Part shown: piece after piece, positions 34,029 to 46,259 of the stretch | How positions within the stretch are numbered: position 1 is the first letter of the stretch | Layout: each line of letters opens with the position of its first letter | From: Oscheius dolichura | Lineage: Eukaryota; Nematoda; Chromadorea; Rhabditida; Rhabditidae | DNA length: 64,000 bases | NCBI GenBank assembly: GCA_932521035.1 | Contig: OW051496.1 | Span: forward strand, 3,968,001-4,032,000 | Direction of reading: 5' to 3' | Notes under the pieces: generated by a model | What the model saw: the letters and a program-made list of their open reading frames with translations, nothing else | The model's database searches: none | What the model was told of the DNA's origin: nothing | Program-made: the position numbers and the translations under genes

Positions 34029-37000
34029 GCATTTTGGGTCGTTTTCCGACTTCTAACAATTCCCCTGAAGGAGGTGATAGCATAGCAATATAGATGAAAA
34101 ATAGTCTGGTCACAACATGAAAACGGAAAATTGTAGTCCATTTCCATTAGCAATATCACAGCTCATCGAGACATTTGCTTGGGGTCCTATAATCTTTTTC
34201 ATCGACTTGAGGTCACCGTAAAAATAATAAATTTTCTTCGCAGGTTCTGGTAAAGAAGATGAGAATGAATCTGTAACATGGGAATGTACACTAGGGGATA
34301 CACACTTGAAGTTATTCTGCTCTCAATAAGAACGCCCTAGTTTTGACAACTGCATTGAGCACCAAGTGAACTGACAGTAATAAGCGGTCGTTGGAACATT
34401 GCTCGCTATGTTTTCTTTTTGGAAGCGAGAGACCCTTGTCTGACGTAAAGACGTCCTTGTTGTTAGGAGAGGGAGATCCTTTTACGCACGAAACAGCTGC
34501 TACCCTGGGATGTCCCGGACATAAATAGAAAGGCCCGGAGACGGCACACAACATCTTTTGATTCTTTTTCCTGTACCCGTTATTATTCAGCAGCCGTCGG
34601 GGCGTATAGGGAGAGGGTACATGATATCACCCCCGGCGAGGTATGGCCCAATTATCCGGCTCGGCTATCCTGTTCCCCCAACATCATTTCTCCTGTTTCT
34701 TGGGGTCTGCCCCACGCCATCCCGTGAATTATTCCCCGACCCGGAATACCGACCCAAACAACTTGGCTCGAACTATTAGTTGCCGTTAGAGAACCATCAA
34801 CACTCTTCTGCTTCGCTTTTTCCTTATAAGGCTTTAATTGTAAGCAATAGTGCTACGCTCAACTTTCGTACCACTATAGATACAAAAAGTGGGGTTGCGT
34901 CCACCAAAACGACGTTGAACTTTACTGTTTTCAATTAACTGTAAAAAGGAAGATAAGCGACGTTTTGCTGGATTTAGTAATCAAGTTACTCTGCACAATA
35001 GCTCTCACGACATGATTTTGTTGTGTATCTTGGATACATTATCCAAAGTATTTTCCTCTTCTCTGTTTCTCGTCCAAGACTACTCCATTCCACTCTCTAA
35101 AAGCCCCTCTCTCATGGATCTTCTGCTCTTCTGCCCGTCTATCCCCCAAAGAACCTCCGAATTCCTCGAAATGTCGTTCGTTCTCTGTTCCGGGTTATTT
35201 CCCGCTACCCGGGTCCATGACCTTCATAAATTTTTCGTCTGGGCTATAGTCTCCGTCCATCATTAATGACTACCGTATCCAGATATGCCGGGCCTCGTCT
35301 CTCTCCCTCAAAAGAATATCAATCGTCCACCATGTTGTTGTTTCTGTGTAGTCTGCACGTGTTTGAACAATCTTTTCCGTTGTTCTGTTCATTACCGACC
35401 GTTCCAATTCGTTGTCTGATCAGTTCTACTGGGGGGTAGAATTGTCCAAAACCTCCAACTAGCCACCTTTTCCCATTTCTAATTGTGGAAATTGTAACGT
35501 TTTGAGGATCCCATAAAGTCATCCCTTTTTACAGTTACTGTTTCTCCTAAGCTATTCAGAAAGCCTTCCCAATCCTCGCCTCTCCTTATTTTATACCCCA
35601 GTTCTTTGTTGTGTGTGTGTATATATATTTCTCGCCCGGAAGAGTGTCGACTAATTTATCTGTGGTTATGGAAGGCGACCGGTTCCGTCTGCCTTCCAGG
35701 TGAACACAACTGGGCACCACCGCCGGGTGTTGTCCCAGTCCCGGGCCGGCCTCTTCCACTTTCCCTATTATGTCCATTTCTCTACGTTTCTCCCCAAACA
35801 GCCTATATAGATATTATTTTACGCCCTTTTAACTTTCCATTGAAACCGGATCAGAAATGTCACGAGAGAGAAATTTCATGACCAAGGGAAAACAGGGGAC
35901 AGCCCTTGGTGTTGACCAAATTCCTTGAGGGTCTTCTCGCCTTCCCGTCTGTTTATTTGTCTGGAACAAGGGAGAAAACAACTGTGTCTGTTTTTCGGGG
36001 AAGGAAGGTCAAGCGAGGATTCACCTAGGATTAGCTCCTTCGCTTGTCCAGCTTATTTGTGACTTCAGACTCAACCTTTTCCGCCTTTTCAACAACCTTG
36101 TCATCTTTTGTTATTCGAGACGGCTCTCGATAATCTCTTCCTGTAATGAGCCAACAACGTGCCTTCGACCCTCTTCTTTGTCGTTTCAGTGTTCCCATAT
36201 AGGTTGCCACATTCAGATTTATCAACGATGCGGTCGTGGCTAAAGAGACTACGTTTTGTTTATTTTCCTGTTTCCAACCTGACCCAGTCCGGCTCTATTC
36301 TGCCCGTCAAAACCTGCAACCATCCGGTACCTAATTTTACCCAGTTGGCTGCACCCATTTCCCATCTTCCAAATCAGAGGATAAGACGGCTTCGTCTAGG
36401 GGGAAAAGAATAATAGCCAAATTGAAACCAGGTGCATAAAAACAGGCATCCGTCGAGGATGTTGACAGTTCCAATCACGCGATGCACTTCCACATTCAGA
36501 CCGTGTTTTTGACTTCTTCTTCTTCTTGTTTCCCCCGGATCCTCTTCCCCTCCCTTTTCCATCCCAGAAACCATACAAAACAGGGAAGTGGACGCTGTTT
36601 TGTCAAAATCCACGGCTGAACCAATATACTAAAGAGGGAAAACAACAAAACAACTGGGGTATTTGGCATTATTGAAACAATAATCATTACCGTCACTTTT
36701 GTTTGAATTCTCATCGAAACACAATAACTCCGTTTGTGTTCGTTCCGTTTTCCTTGACATGTATGAATTGTTAGCTACGCAGTTCTACAGATTGTTTCCA
36801 AGCTGTACTCTACAATATTTATCCCATCCATGAAACTCTTTTGAAATTATAATTACCTTTTTGTTTCACTTATTGGTTAAAAACAATTTTTTGCTCGTGG
36901 TGTATTTTGCCATTGTCGTGTGCCCTTCTAATCTTCCCGTTCCAAAACAGCCAACGGTCAGATTTCATAAATCCCCCTTTGTATAGTACTCCAGTTGAAG

Positions 37001-39221
37001 ATATTGCATCCTTTTCTCATATTTTTGAATGGAACCAACCTTTAGGACCAGTAGAGTCATGGCACTAGGCATGAAGCGAGGCAGATATGTTGAAACCATT
37101 TTGTCGAGAAACAGTAATGTCGGAATTATATCTAAACATCCAATTAATGCCCCAAATCCCTTTTGTCCAACTAGCTTCGCGGTCAAGGAGATCAATTCCT
37201 TTTTTTCAAGCGAACGGATTTATCTAAATTTCACGGTGCTCTGCATTCCAGACAGCTTCCTCTCAAGCAGACTACAGCTTATCTCCACATTTTCGGGTAA
37301 AGAAATAGAAAATCCACCGAAAGCGTCCTGTTGCCTAATTTTATGAGGATGGTAAAACATACTCTATTCCGTGTGATGATGTTTAGTTTTGGACGAGGAA
37401 ATTCCTCTTCGGCTTTAGTCTCTCCTCTTCCGATTGCGATTGCGCAGCCGCTAAATCAAGTAATCTTTCCATTAGGGAATCAGGATCTGCGGTGTAGTAC
37501 TTGTCCCTTCATTTCAATTAGTCCTTTTTGCGTAGAGGGAGACGCTGTCCCATCGAAATAAGGCCCACGATTACTGTAACATTATTCAATTTCTCTCAAT
37601 ATTTCCCGTAGCAGAGGTATAAATTGCCCTTAGCCGTGGAATATCCGCTGCAAATAGACTCTATACTTGTATTTGGTCCATTGTATGGTTCGTTGTCAAC
37701 CTAAATATCTGAATTCATTAGATTTTGTAATGAAGTAAAGTAATGTTCGAATAGGTTTCCTCTTGTCATTCGCCCTCCCAAGACATGGGATCTCTGTGGG
37801 GAACAGGACTAGATTCTGGTTCTTTCAGTAATGTTTTTATGTGTTTTGCTGTCAACCTAAATATCCTAACTCGGCAGAATTTTCAATTCTGCAAACAGTC
37901 TTCCTTCATGGCCTCTAAAGTTTCGAAAAAGATGTGAAAGAAATAAGGAAGGAAACACAGAGTTGCAAATTTTAGTGAGCGAAAAGGAATCCTTGGAAAA
38001 GACTTGGAATATCCGAAAATAGGATCTTGTGTATCTGGCCCATTCCATGATTACATGTTTTGATGCAGACAACCTTCCTCTTGTCTCACGGCCATCCATT
38101 GTCTTTGATCTCCCCTCCCTCCTAAAGTTCTAAAATTAATGTCCCCGTCTCTTCCAGAAAGTGAAGGTCGCCTCCGTCCGCAATAATGACCGAGTCCAGG
38201 TGATCTCTCTCTCTCCCCGTGGTCGAAAACAGTGCCATTTGTTTCTATCCCTCGTCGAATTCCTCCCGTTCCCCGCTGCTTTTAACCATATGACGGGCGA
38301 GACGCGTGTGATAGAGAAAAACACATGGCCGTCGCAAAATCTGCAAGTTTTTGGCAGCGGCGGCGGTGGCGGGAGAGAGAGAAAGCGACAGCTGATGGGA
38401 TCTCTCTGGTGAGTGGACTTGTTCTTCCTTATTCCCCCTGATCTCCTCTCTCCCTCAATTCACACACCCCTGACGCCTCGCCGGCTCCGTCTTCCCCTCT
38501 CACGCCTCGATGGTTCCCACGAAAAGCCGTATAATGAGACCGGCCTCTGCAGAGCCTTCTCTAATCAAAAGAATCAGTGACGTTTCCGCATTTGAAACGC
38601 TCTTTTGACTGTTCTAATCCCTCTTCTCCCCTCCGGTCAACTTTCTTTTTTCGGATTACCCGATGACATTCGCCCGTCTTATCCGTTCTTAGAACAGCCA
38701 AGACTAATAGATTAATTTTATTGAGCCCGTTTTAGCGTTGCTTTGAAGTGTAAATGATTCCAGTTGATCTGAAGAACATCCCCCGGCGGTGCTCTAGGGA
38801 GAGAAGGTCGCGGCGTCTTGCTACTTCCCTCCAAAAGATAACGGGCGGCTGATCACTGTACTAGGCAAAAAAAGGGTTCCGCTTTACTTTTTCCACACCA
38901 TAATTCGGCCAAAGAATGTCTCCTGTTCCTGGTCCTTTTGTTTTTTTATTTTCCTAGCCTAACTCAATAGAGTCTCCAATTTCAAACGCGTTTTTTATTG
39001 CTGACAATTATCAATACGAACTAAGAGGTAATTCCTGGATTTGATAGCACAAAAGACGACTTATTTTACAGTAACCTTGGATCAGCGTTCGTGAAAATTG
39101 GTAGTCTATGAGGTAGTAACGACGAATTGTGGAATTTCAGCTGGAAATTGGATAAGCGCGCGTTTTACAAAAGCACGAGACAGAAGAACGAACATCGGAG
39201 ATAGTTGTGCATTATTAACAT

Positions 39222-39397
39222 ATAGTCTGTCAAGAAAAAAGACGGAATTCAAGGTCTAACGATTTCGCCGAGAACCAAACTTACTGGCCTTTTTTTCTTC
39301 TTGGCCGCTCAAAAATGATCTGTGAGTGTGCCCCACCACTAAAATTTGTTCTCGGGGAGTTAGACCGTGAATGTCGTCTTTTTTCTTGACAGACTAT
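39222..39397. mobile_element. 176-bp MITE with terminal inverted repeats of about 38 bp
   Basis: The left end ATAGTCTGTCAAGAAAAAAG is the perfect inverse of the right end CTTTTTTCTTGACAGACTAT. The complementarity continues inward through AAGGTCTAAC and GTTAGACC with a few mismatches. The ends begin at TA. The same end sequence occurs at 31479. It is too short to code for a transposase. Confidence 0.75.
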
Positions 39398-40872
39398 TTA
39401 TACTTGCTTATAACCACCTTACTCTCAACTTGATCCCTAAAGTATTTTCCACGAAACGTTGAAACATTTTGGAAGAATTCGTACTGCGAAGCGAAGAATA
39501 CTTTTAGGTATCAACGGCGCTAGTTATTCATTGGTAAAGGCAATGTTTCCTTCGGGCAAAGAAAAGTGAAGAAAAAAACCTGTTATTTTCCAAAAAAGGT
39601 TGCCCTGTTCTTTTGCCTGTCCTGTGTTTGATCTGTCCCGGCCCTCCCTCTATTCCGAGCCATACGTGGTGTTCCCCATGTTCTCCTGAGTTTTGACCTT
39701 TATTGACTGATACCCCCCGTAGTATTTGTCCTTCTCTTGCAGAAATCCCTGCTCTCACGGGCGAGGGCGGGGGTGATAGCTTCCTAGTCTAGACATATCC
39801 CCTCTTCTTTATCTATTTCCCATGTCGTCAAAGGGTCTTTTTTCTGCTCCAGTTATAGTTCATAGCGGGTCACGGGATAGCTAGACGTGGAAACTGTTTT
39901 CCACCGGCTTTTCCCCTCTGTTATTACTGTCCTTGCTCCTTATCAGACACGAATTTAACCGTCTCTATCGTTTCTTTAAAAACAAACCATCCCCAGTTCA
40001 AGAGGGCTTCGCTCTCCTGATAAGGGGCAGCCCTCTTTCCATTTAACCCACTGTACTTTAGCGATAAAACTTTCCCTTTTCAAGGGGGAGAAATCGTATT
40101 TTCTATGCTCTGACACTCGTACGAATTGTGGTTCTTTTCTTATTTTTATTGGAAAACAAGTTGAGGGAAAATAGAAGAAGTATTTCCACATCGAAGTAAC
40201 TATACATCTCCCAGCTCTCTGATCCTTCGTTTTGTTGTCCGACTGGATCACCCAGAATTATCGGTTGTTTCCCAGTAAATCTAGGAAGGGGGCCACTTAC
40301 AAGGAAAGAGAGGAGGCCAGTTGATTCATCCCCATGCCCTGGTTGATCTGTTTCCTTTTCTTGTTATTTACCCACATCCCCTGCAATTCCTTCCCCTAAT
40401 TGATACCCCGGGGGCTATCCAACCTAGAGAGCCACAAGAACTAATTGCCTCAATCTGCAGAACTCCCTAATTTCTCGGTTCTTCCCATCTTTTGACCCGC
40501 TCGTCCTTCTGTTGTCAATCCATTAGCAAAGTCTTAAAAACACTGCTCGCCCCGAGTTATCTTATTGTCTCCCCCTGCTCTCACTAACCATAAACTAAGG
40601 ATCACCTCCCGGAGCGTGTTTTCCTCTTCGTTGCACCTCCATTTCGCCGTTGTAACTCTCTTTCTCAAGGGAATATGTGAATATGGCCAAGAACACAAAC
40701 ACACAGAGAACAATCTCCGAGAATCCGATTACCTGGAATATTCTCTTCTTTTGACCGTGAAAAGTTCGTCCCAATTTTCTTCGCTTCGATGTCTCCTCTT
40801 ATTCTAACTTCTTCTTTTGTCACAATTCTTCCAAACACTCTTCTTTCAACCGTAATCTTTTGTTCTTTTCAG

Positions 40873-42507
40873 ATGTATTATTTGAGAAAGTGCGCCTCCG
40901 ATCCGGTGCTACTCAAACCGGCGCAAAACGTCTTCATAGACCAATGGAACGGGAAAATTTGTGGGTTTTTCTTATAGTCCATTCCAATGCAAAAAACTCA
41001 AAATTGAATTTTTTAAAGGAAAAGTCCAATCTAGGTTGAGCATTTTTCCGTCTAGATGGTCCAACCTCAAAGTTTGGCATGCATTTTTATGCGGATTTTA
41101 CATATGTTGTCATCGTTTTTAATACTGCTTCTGCTTATTCGAAGTATAAACTACCCAAAAAACATAAAAATAGCTGGAATCTATGCCAAATCCAATTATC
41201 GAAAAATTTGCAAGAAATTGAACTTGAAAAATTTGAAGGTCTGAACCGCGCGGGAAAAGTTTTTCCATTTGAAACAGACTATATGGATCTTGATAAAACT
41301 AGGGAAAGAGGAATAGTGTTCCTTTAGAAGTTCCTCTAGAACATGAGAATATCAGGAATTTGTTCCAGGTTCGCGGAACTCGTCGACTTCCTCCTACGTG
41401 GGCACATTTCTCCCAGGAGAGCAGCTCGGCGAGTTGTTGTTGAAATTCAGTGATGTAAGTGGTCTTTGTCGAGTGACGGACTGACTTTGATGGATTTCAG
41501 CTGGAGTTTGCTCAAATTCCCAAGGATATTTCGAGGAGGGAACGGCAGAAATTGGAGAAAAAAGTACAGAGAAATGTGAGGAGGAGGCACTCCATCCTGG
41601 TGGCTAATAAGTTCCCAAATCACGGTAAGACAATATAAGACAACACATAACCAGACATAGAAACTTTGGAAGATAATAAAGTATCCCTGAAACGTAGACA
41701 TTCCCCCATACTAATAGAGAATATTTCCAGCGTCCCTGGGCCGTTTCCGTTCGTTGTCGGACCTGACCTCGACGCAGATGTCCTCCCCGACGAAGAGGGT
41801 CTCCTTCTCCCTCGAGGAGACCCGTTGCGACTTCTATGACAGCGACGAAACAGTCGAGATATTATCAGTCGGAAAGAAGTACAAACTACAGGTACTGCTC
41901 ATTTTCTGTTGCTTTATCGGGTTTATGAATTCCGGGGAACAGAAACAAATCGTTAGGTCGTCTGTAGAATTGAAAATATTGTTCAGGAGTCGCCAGAAAT
42001 AAAGTTGAAACCTATTTTGGTGAAGAGGGATCGGGCCTTATCTCTCCCCTTGGAACATATGGACGTGGTGATGTTTGACGCCTTCAAACGGGGGTCAAAA
42101 GTCTCAATGGAGGTAAGCCGCGTTTTCTTGAAGTCTGACTAAGTACAGACTATTTTTTTAGCTGGAGAATTTAGTGTAGGAATAACTCCTACTGATAATT
42201 GTTACAGTCCGAATTACCCCCATAAATTCCAGGTTCAATTGGACTTCCTGCGCAGCCACCGTCGAAAGTCCCGTAAGAATACTCCGAAGACGTGGAGTAA
42301 CCCGGCCGACATGCTCAAGTCCTTCGTTCTGCAGTGTCTCTCCTCCCGGAGGAACCGGACCTCTCCTTCCGAGATGTATGTTTTCCCCATCCTTTTCCTA
42401 TATCCAAATGCATCAAGCATTGATTTTACTAGGAAATAACGACTTCCTTTTATAGACTGTGCCCCTTCACGGCAGTCGACGCCCACCACCGCGCCGTCGT
42501 TGTGTGA
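40873..42507 (+). CDS. Orphan basic Ser-rich protein with RVxF motif
   Basis: Seven exons (40873-40960, 41369-41455, 41502-41624, 41731-41891, 41987-42112, 42233-42375, 42456-42507) sum to 780 bp, exactly 259 residues. The ATG follows TTTTCAG directly, so the message may be trans-spliced there, or coding may begin in an upstream exon. Visible features: SRNSSTSSYVGTFLPGEQ, a basic stretch (SRRERQKLEKKVQRNVRRRH), FRSLSDLTSTQMSSP, then KRVSFSLEETRCDFYDSDE. KRVSF fits the RVxF docking motif for protein phosphatase 1, next to an acidic patch. The C-terminal third reads DVVMFDAFKRGSKVSMEVQ, FLRSHRRKSRKN and MLKSFVLQCLSSRRNR. There is no signal peptide or membrane segment. I do not recognise the family; a phosphatase-regulatory role is only a suggestion. 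Confidence 0.72.
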
Positions 42508-42509
42508 CC

Positions 42510-43015
42510 CTCTCCTGTCTTTTCCTTGTTGTAGTCCCGTATATCCATTCCCCGTGTACCGCTGACATATCTGTCTCCTCCTTCATTCCCTTTCATTTTA
42601 TCCACAGCTGACCCCAGCTACGTGTACCACCACTACCCAACACAACGGTTATTCTGTCTCGATCTCCCCCGATCACTGTAGTCGATAGTTATCTACTTCT
42701 TTTACAAAAGCCATAAAAGAATTCTATCAATCGGAATAATGCTCCGAGTTTACTTATTGATGGTAGGCTGTAACTCCTCTTTCTACTAGTTTCTAGCTCG
42801 CGTCGACTCTAAAAAAGGAGAACGTAGTAAAACGTTTGATCATTTTCGACATGGTCGACGGTATTTTTGAAAGAATGCACCTGGTTTGTATGGTTCGTTC
42901 ATGTACAGTATATCTTCTAAAGGTCCCACGTACTTGTCGGTTTACGGCGATCGAAGTTTTATTATAACAAGGTAACAAAACAGTAAGAAAATAGTATTTA
43001 TTTTCGCTTTTATTA
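42510..43015. other. Convergent 3' spacer, no gene supported
   Basis: The spacer lies between the orphan RVxF gene (+) and a lipid phosphatase (-). AT-rich sequence at 42990-43016 on the minus strand probably carries the phosphatase 3' end. No RNA gene or repeat is seen. Confidence 0.45.
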
Positions 43016-43017
43016 TG

Positions 43018-44310
43018 TCAGAATACCTGTGAACTGTATTTGGGCAGCAGATTCCGGGCCTCTTCCTCTCGACACGTTTCCATGCTCTCGTAGTGGTCGT
43101 GGTGGTGCTCGTAGCGGTGATGTTTGAAGTTGAACAGAACTAGGTGGATCTGAAATGTTTACAATATTCTAATTGAACAAGAGAAAGATAGGAAACCTTT
43201 TCTTCTGGTTCCTAAACATTAAAAAGCGAGAAAAATTACCATGGAAATGCCCAGAACGAGTCCTAGAAGACCGCCGCCGGCAACGTCTTCATATCTGGAA
43301 AAAGTGGATTTTTCATGTTTTCCTGAAATAATTTAATCGCCCCTTTGTTTCCCATATTAGTGTTTCCCATACATTCTTTGGTTTGTATTCCTAGTTTTAT
43401 CCTCCCAATTTTCTTTCTCTCACCTGTGCATGAAGTCTCTAACCCGGGAAAGGCAGATCCAAACGGCTCCCAGGAATATAAAGTACTGGATGAAACCGCG
43501 AACAACGTTGGGGAAACGGAACCTTCGATGGAGATACAGCTGGAAAGTTTTGGATCTTCAAATGAAGGATAGAATAACTGACAATTGTGAAGGAGGCGAA
43601 ATAAAGGGAATGTGAAGCATGGCCGGACGGGAAGGAGAAGTGCTCGTCGGGGCGGTTATTCCCGAGGCAGACGAACTTCTCAATGAAGGCATTGGATCCT
43701 AAACATTTTGTTTTGTTTATTTCAGAAATGAGAGGACACCTACCCAATGGACACAGTTGGTCAAGGTCCTTCGGATGACAGACGGCGATGAAGTTGGGCC
43801 GCAGCCGGCTGGAGGTCCGTTTGAAGAGATTTGTGGCCAGGGAGGTGGCCAGGACACCGCAGATATAGGCAGAGTAGAAGAAGAGGGTCTTGGAGACGAC
43901 CTGCCGGTTGAAGACGGACTTGAAGCCGCGGGCATGCTTCCTCGAGAGGGAGATCTCCGACAACGGGACCTGGGACGGGGAGAGGCGGTTATTCGGATCA
44001 TAAGTAAGGAACGACGGAATGAAATATAGACATAGCCACTTCTCTTTGTGTCTTTGCCAAAACCGAAAAAAAAAATGCAAACTTACAATGATGAGAATAG
44101 TTACGAAATAGATGAGATGCATCAGGTTGGAACCGACGGTCGACGGCCGGTTCGGGTAGCGGATCTCGTCGTCATCACAGAAGAAACCCTGGGGAGAATT
44201 GAAACAGGGAGGAGAAAGGGTACCTGGTCTGTGTAGGGCACCGATAAGGAAATATATCTGGCTACGGCCAAAATGGGAATGGCGATCAGGGCCACGGCCA
44301 GGTTGTGCAT
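43018..44310 (-). CDS. Lipid phosphate phosphatase (PAP2 superfamily, LPP/PLPP type)
   Basis: A multi-pass membrane phosphatase that dephosphorylates phosphatidate, lysophosphatidate or related lipid phosphates. It starts MHNLAVALIAIPILAVARYI (TM1). Later segments are LMHLIYFVTILI, TLFFYSAYICGVLATSLATN and ASHSLYFASFTI. All three catalytic motifs are visible: KRTSSRLRP (motif 1, K...RP), SFPSGHASHSLY (motif 2, PSGH) and SRVRDFMHRYEDVAGG (motif 3, SR...H...D). The C-terminal cytosolic tail is histidine-rich (FKHHRYEHHHDHYESM) and ends LLPKYSSQVF. Length is about 290-310 residues, usual for the family. Frames with KRTSSRLRP and PSGH are in separate exons joined by short introns. It converges on the gene at 40.9-42.5 kb. 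A second PAP2 gene lies 3.5 kb further on the same strand but is quite divergent. Confidence 0.9.
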
Positions 44311-45358
44311 TTGGACGGGGACTGGTTACTATTGGAAGGGATACTTCAGAGAGAGAATACAGAAACTGGAAAAGAAGTATTTGAAGAAGTTGCAGAACAT
44401 AAGAGATACCCTCAATAGCTCTCCGTGCTCATGGAAGCGATTTGAGGAGGGGGTGGAACATTCGAGAAATTGGGAGAGGAAAGTACAGGACGGAGTAATT
44501 TTTGTGGTTCTGTTCAGAAAATAACCAGACAATTGTAAGAATAGAAACGACTGATAAGAGGGCGTCTCTTTTCTCTTTGTCTGTTCACAAGGACAGTTCC
44601 CTTCGAATTCCTCTGGATCTCTCAAAGTTATAAGAGGAATTCAAGAAATTGAAAGGTAGCGAAAGGTATGGACTACCGTTGGCTCCATCCCACCACCTCA
44701 AATAGCCGACATAAAACATAAGAAAAAAAAGTGGTGGAGTTTGAAAATATGATTAGGGGGAATAAAAATAAGGTGTGAGTAGTCGTTATCAGTCAGCTGT
44801 CTCGCCGTCTCCTGCGGGAGCAACCCCGTCAAAATGTCCTCTTTCTCGGACAGAACTAATCGTGGACTCGGAAGAAATGAATTGAAGTACAGAGGAAAGC
44901 AAACAACGGAATGGTACAGAGGAGAGAGCGACCACAATACCAAGGGAATTCGAATTACGATCTGTAGTAGAAAATACTATTTGGTAAAGGATGTGAAACG
45001 TAATGTTTCGAGTCTTTCTGTTATAGAGAAACAAATACCAAAACAAGTAATAAATACACAGATTTTAGACCGCCTAACAATAAAAATATAATGAAACCCC
45101 CCTTCCCTGTTCGTTGTTTCTCTTTTCTGGATGACAATTTGTGTCGACACTCTCATATCACGGTCTAAAATCTGTGTATTTGTGACCTCAAGGCGATTAT
45201 ACCAATTGTGAAATTGTGATAATCTGATGTTTTGGTCGGTCGCTATAAAGGAATAGCTGGATTGAGTTCTGATTCTTTCTTCGGTACACCAAAACCTTCA
45301 CTTTTCCATTATCTTGAGTAAGAAATCCGCTTATCGACGCTCTTCCATTTCCTGGCAG
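44311..45358. other. Intergenic, between divergently transcribed genes; short inverted repeat
   Basis: No coding exon is supported. A 20-bp inverted pair (AATACACAGATTTTAGACCG at 45052-45071 and its inverse at 45160-45179) is separated by about 90 bp. This is the shared 5' region of the lipid phosphatase (-) and the four-TM gene (+). Confidence 0.5.
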
Positions 45359-46065
45359 ATGGCTCCCCAAAAATGTAGCTACATGCATGCCGATTCGACC
45401 ATTTGTGGTCATAAAGTTATGGTTATTTCTTTGCTATTCGGATATTTGCTACGGGTTCAGGTTGTCATCATGACGGTTGCCCTGCTTCTTATGCTTAGCT
45501 CCACTATGGTCTTCGTTATGATCAATATTCTGACTAATTCGCCCCTAAATGTTGCTGCCATTATATTAGGAATGTAAGTTCTCGATTTGGCGGTGGAAGT
45601 AGAAAAATAAGGTTCTGTGTAGCGACAAGAAATCTAGAGACCACCTACGACGTGGCCATGTTCCTCACTTCATCGGTAAGCTTTCACTGCCCCACTTTCT
45701 AGAATTTTTAGCTACTCTTCTCCATTGTAATAGCCATTCAAGCTGTCAACAACCTCGTCTCCTACCGAACTCTGGCTAAACTTCCCCACTGCTCCCAATG
45801 TAAGGTTATCGGTTTTTCATATGAAAAGAAACGATATAGCGTATAGTATTCTTTCCCTCTTCAATCCATATGGAACACCGGATTGTAGTAATTTTGAATG
45901 GAATGGAGGAAGTAAGTAGAATCCCATACATCCTAATCATTCCAGGCAGTGGTTTTCTTCTTTGTGATAATTTTTATAGGAATAGGAATTACTGCACTCT
46001 CCTATCCAATTTTTGCTTTTTTGGTTATAAAGGTAGTCTTGGAGAAAAGGGCATCAAAAGTGTAG
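45359..46065 (+). CDS. Orphan four-transmembrane protein
   Basis: Starts MAPQKCSYMHADSTICGHK directly after CCTGGCAG. Four hydrophobic segments follow: VVIMTVALLLMLSSTMVFVM, LNVAAIILGI, AMFLTSSLLFSIVIAIQAV and LVFFFVIIFIGIGITALSYP, with a short basic tail VVLEKRASKV. The frame is continuous if the introns use acceptors CGACAAG (about 45620), TTTTAG (about 45711) and CCAGGCAG (about 45948). A hydrophilic, Cys-containing N-terminus is followed by four TMs, reminiscent of small MARVEL- or DUF-type nematode membrane proteins, but I cannot assign a family. The 4TM topology and about 150 residues are the secure statements. Confidence 0.6.
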
Positions 46066-46259
46066 GGATGCAAAATATACGGTCAGAATTATTGAATGCA
46101 GACATACTCCAAGGGTCCGCATCAAAACGACGAATGCACGGCCAGGATTTTTCGCAAACTTACCTGCTTTGATGGTTTAGTATTATTAGAAAGTATATAT
46201 CTTTTTAAAAGTTCTAAAGTAACTTTTATTCAATATAAAAAAGTGGCCAAATATTATCC

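Larger units (their letters stand above)
30600..40870. other. Ten-kilobase gene-poor stretch with scattered non-autonomous repeats
   Basis: No exon series or domain could be supported on either strand. The region contains hairpin or MITE-type elements (listed separately) and long C/T-rich tracts, for example 33020-33140 (GA-rich on plus), 34560-35300 and 39780-40860. The 165-codon minus-strand frame at 32702-33199 is Ser/Pro/Phe-rich low complexity and not credible as a gene. It presumably holds the 5' regulatory DNA of unc-97 and of the gene at 40.9 kb. Confidence 0.5.

Noticed and set aside
43757-44029. Plus-strand 90-codon acidic frame
   Set aside because: It is the exact antisense shadow of the lipid phosphatase catalytic exon.
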